A stretch of 34,324 nucleotides of DNA from positions 1 to 34,324 of the IMG/VR virus record IMGVR_UViG_3300001041_000039, one strand, 5' to 3'. Each line of letters begins with the position of its first letter. Position 1 is the stretch's first letter. The notes under the pieces were generated by a model that saw only the letters and a program-made list of their open reading frames with translations, did not search any database and was not told where the DNA came from. Positions 24,201-27,200 of the stretch are shown here, piece by piece. Source of the DNA: a virus. The position numbers and the translations under genes were made by a program.

Positions 24201-27200
24201 TTGTTGGACAGAAGCCTCTTCTGGAATAGTTAAACCTGATGTAGCATCTTTAAAATACTCTATCATAAACTTATTACCAGAGTTTATGAGTTGTGATTTT
24301 AGCCCTTCTACTTCTGATTGAGAAGCACCTGCTGCTGTAAGCCCTTCTATTTGACTATCTAACAATTCAGCTGCTAACTGCCCCATACTTTTAGGCATTT
24401 TGGCAGTACCTAAACCAGCGTTTACCTGCTCTTCACTAGTAAGTACTTTTATGTTTTTATCACCCCAAGTTTTAAGAATGTCTGACATTTTAGATGTGTC
24501 AGTAGAGGTCATAGACACACCCTTCGATCCAAAACGTGTGGTAAACTTTCTACCAAAGTGATTCATAAAAACTTCGGCAACTTTCGCTGCTTGCACTTCT
24601 ACATTCTCAGAACGTACTGTTGCCATGGCTTTTTGTACTTCTGTAATAAAAGCTTTGTCTGCGCGTCCTTTATAGGTATTACTAACTCCTAACATATCCT
24701 GAAACTGGCTATATACTTTATTAATAGCCTCAGGAGAATCTACATCTTTTAACACCCCAGGCTTAACATCTGATACCGCCTCTGTGCCTTTACCCGAACT
24801 TAACTCTTTTCCCAGCATCCTACCGCCGGCTGCGGGTAAAACTAATGTTTTTGTTAAAGAGGTAACAGCATCAGCAAGTTTACCAGATACAAGTATTTGA
24901 TCTTCAAACGTGCCGGCAGTGTGGCGTAATTCAGCAGTGACGTTAAAACCATAACCTTTCTCACCGTAACGGCCACCTTCGATTAAAGATTTTTCACGCT
25001 CTGTTCTTAATGTTGGTGTTGTAGTACCAATCCCTTTTACACGGGCTACATCAAATTTATCTGTAAGGCCGTTTATTTCATCAATAGAAGAGGACATAGC
25101 GTTAGTAACACCCGCTATATTACGTCCTAATTGTTGAAATTCACCAAAAGGGGCCATGCTTGTTAAGTCATCAACAAACATCTTTATATTAGTTCCACCA
25201 AGTGCTTTTAAGTAAGATAGCCCTTCTTCGTAATCTTTATTATCCTCGTCGGCTCCTCTTACTTTATTAGATTTAAGGTAAGCTATGGAACTAGCCTGAG
25301 ACTCGGGTATACCTAAGGAGGATAGTTTTCTTCCTTGTGTAGGCAGTTCTTGTAACCGTTTAACAATAGGACCAGATTCCGGAGATTCTGCCGCCAATTT
25401 AGCGAGCATGTCCCTTTCAGCGTACATTTCCTTAAAACGTAGGTTTAAATCTTTAATATAATTTTTATGTTCTTCAGGTTTTAATTCATAATCCCTTTCA
25501 GTAGGATATAAACCTGGTGTACCTCTGGAAAGAAGATTAACCACATTAGATTGCTGTAAACCACGACGTGGTTTACCGGGCTCTATTAGCGGCATCAGTT
25601 GTTCTACTTGTTTTGTAGCTGATTCAAAGCCCCTGGCACCACTCTGGTATGCTGGTTTTTCTACCAACTTTTTTAGCGGGTCTGCTAAGACCTTACCATA
25701 GATATCATATATGTTTTTAAATTCTACTTTATCTAAGGCCTTTGCAAAATCATATGCTGACACTTGTGCGGTGTTCATCATATTAACAAAAGACATGATC
25801 TGCGTTTTAAGATCTTTGTTGGGGTCAAGGGTAAACTGATCTATCTGATTAGTAATGTTGGTTAATGCAGGTAATATGTCTAAATCAGGATCTATACGTT
25901 TTTTCTGCACCATTTTGGAAACAGTGGCTGCTTTGTACCCTTCTTTGATGCCGGAGAATTCTTTAATAACACGTGCATATTCAGTTGATGCAGGTGCACC
26001 CTGTTTAAAAGTGCTTATATCAGCTAGCAATTTAGTTACTAAATCTGATACAGCATTTTGTTCTAAGCGTGTTTGGGGATTAACACCAATAGTTTGTATT
26101 TTAGAAGCATAGTCTTCTTCGCGGCTTAATGTGCCGGCCTGTAGTGCCTTACTGTACAGCTTTTCCAGCCCTGTTTCAAACATTGCAAATTTAGATAAAG
26201 CACGTTCTGAGCCATGAGCGGTTTCCAAAATAGGGGTACCGGAAGGAGTCATCCTAGCCGCAGGTAGTGCCACATTACGGATATAAGGGGCTGGATGTTC
26301 TTTTCTTGTAGTGTCCACATCAGATAAACTTCTGTTGACCTCAGCTACCGCGTATGTTTGTCTAGTAAGTTGTGTTAGTGGCCCTAATTGACTACCAACA
26401 GCTTTTTTTACACCTTCAACTAAATTAACAGTGCCTTTGGATGTTTCATAAGCCGTTTTAAGATCAAGAAGTGCTTTTTTAATTTCAGGATCTGCCACGG
26501 TTGTCCAACCAGCTATATTTTCTTTCGACGCGGACTTCATCCACGTAGCTACTTTACTAGCCAGTAACTCCGCATTTTCATCAGCACTACCGCCATGAGT
26601 TACATTTGCCATTAACTTATCTAACTGCAGCTCTTTAAAGGCAGAAACTATTTGATTTGGATCACCCGTAGCAGTTCTTTTGTTTTTTGTAAGTTCTCTT
26701 TGCATAGATTTTACATCCGCTATCTGCATGGTCCACATTTTAGCGTTTGTTTGATTTAAGCTATTACTTACATTTGTAAAATATTTGCTACTTTCAGGAG
26801 CTCCGGGCATTTCTAAAGGCTTCCAATCAGATTTACCTAATTGCTCAGTAACCGTGTTAGTAATATCTTTTAGTAATGCATTTAATGAGCTGGAAAGCTG
26901 TCTCTCCATAGCATGGACGTCGAGGGAAGCTCTGGAAGCGGAGATACCTTTAAGAATACCTTGCACAGAATCAGCCATCTGATCTTTTGCGGTAGCTACT
27001 TTATCGAACTCCTGTTTTATATTATCAGCACTATAACCACCTACTGCTGGTTTTATTACTTTAGATCCATAAACAGCTTTTTGTTCTGATGTACTACCGA
27101 TCGCTTTAATTCTGCTAATATTTGCTGCCGGTGTGGTAGGAGCTTTGGCGCCGACATTAGTAGCAACTTTTGTAGTTGGTGCAGCCAACACAGTGTGTTT

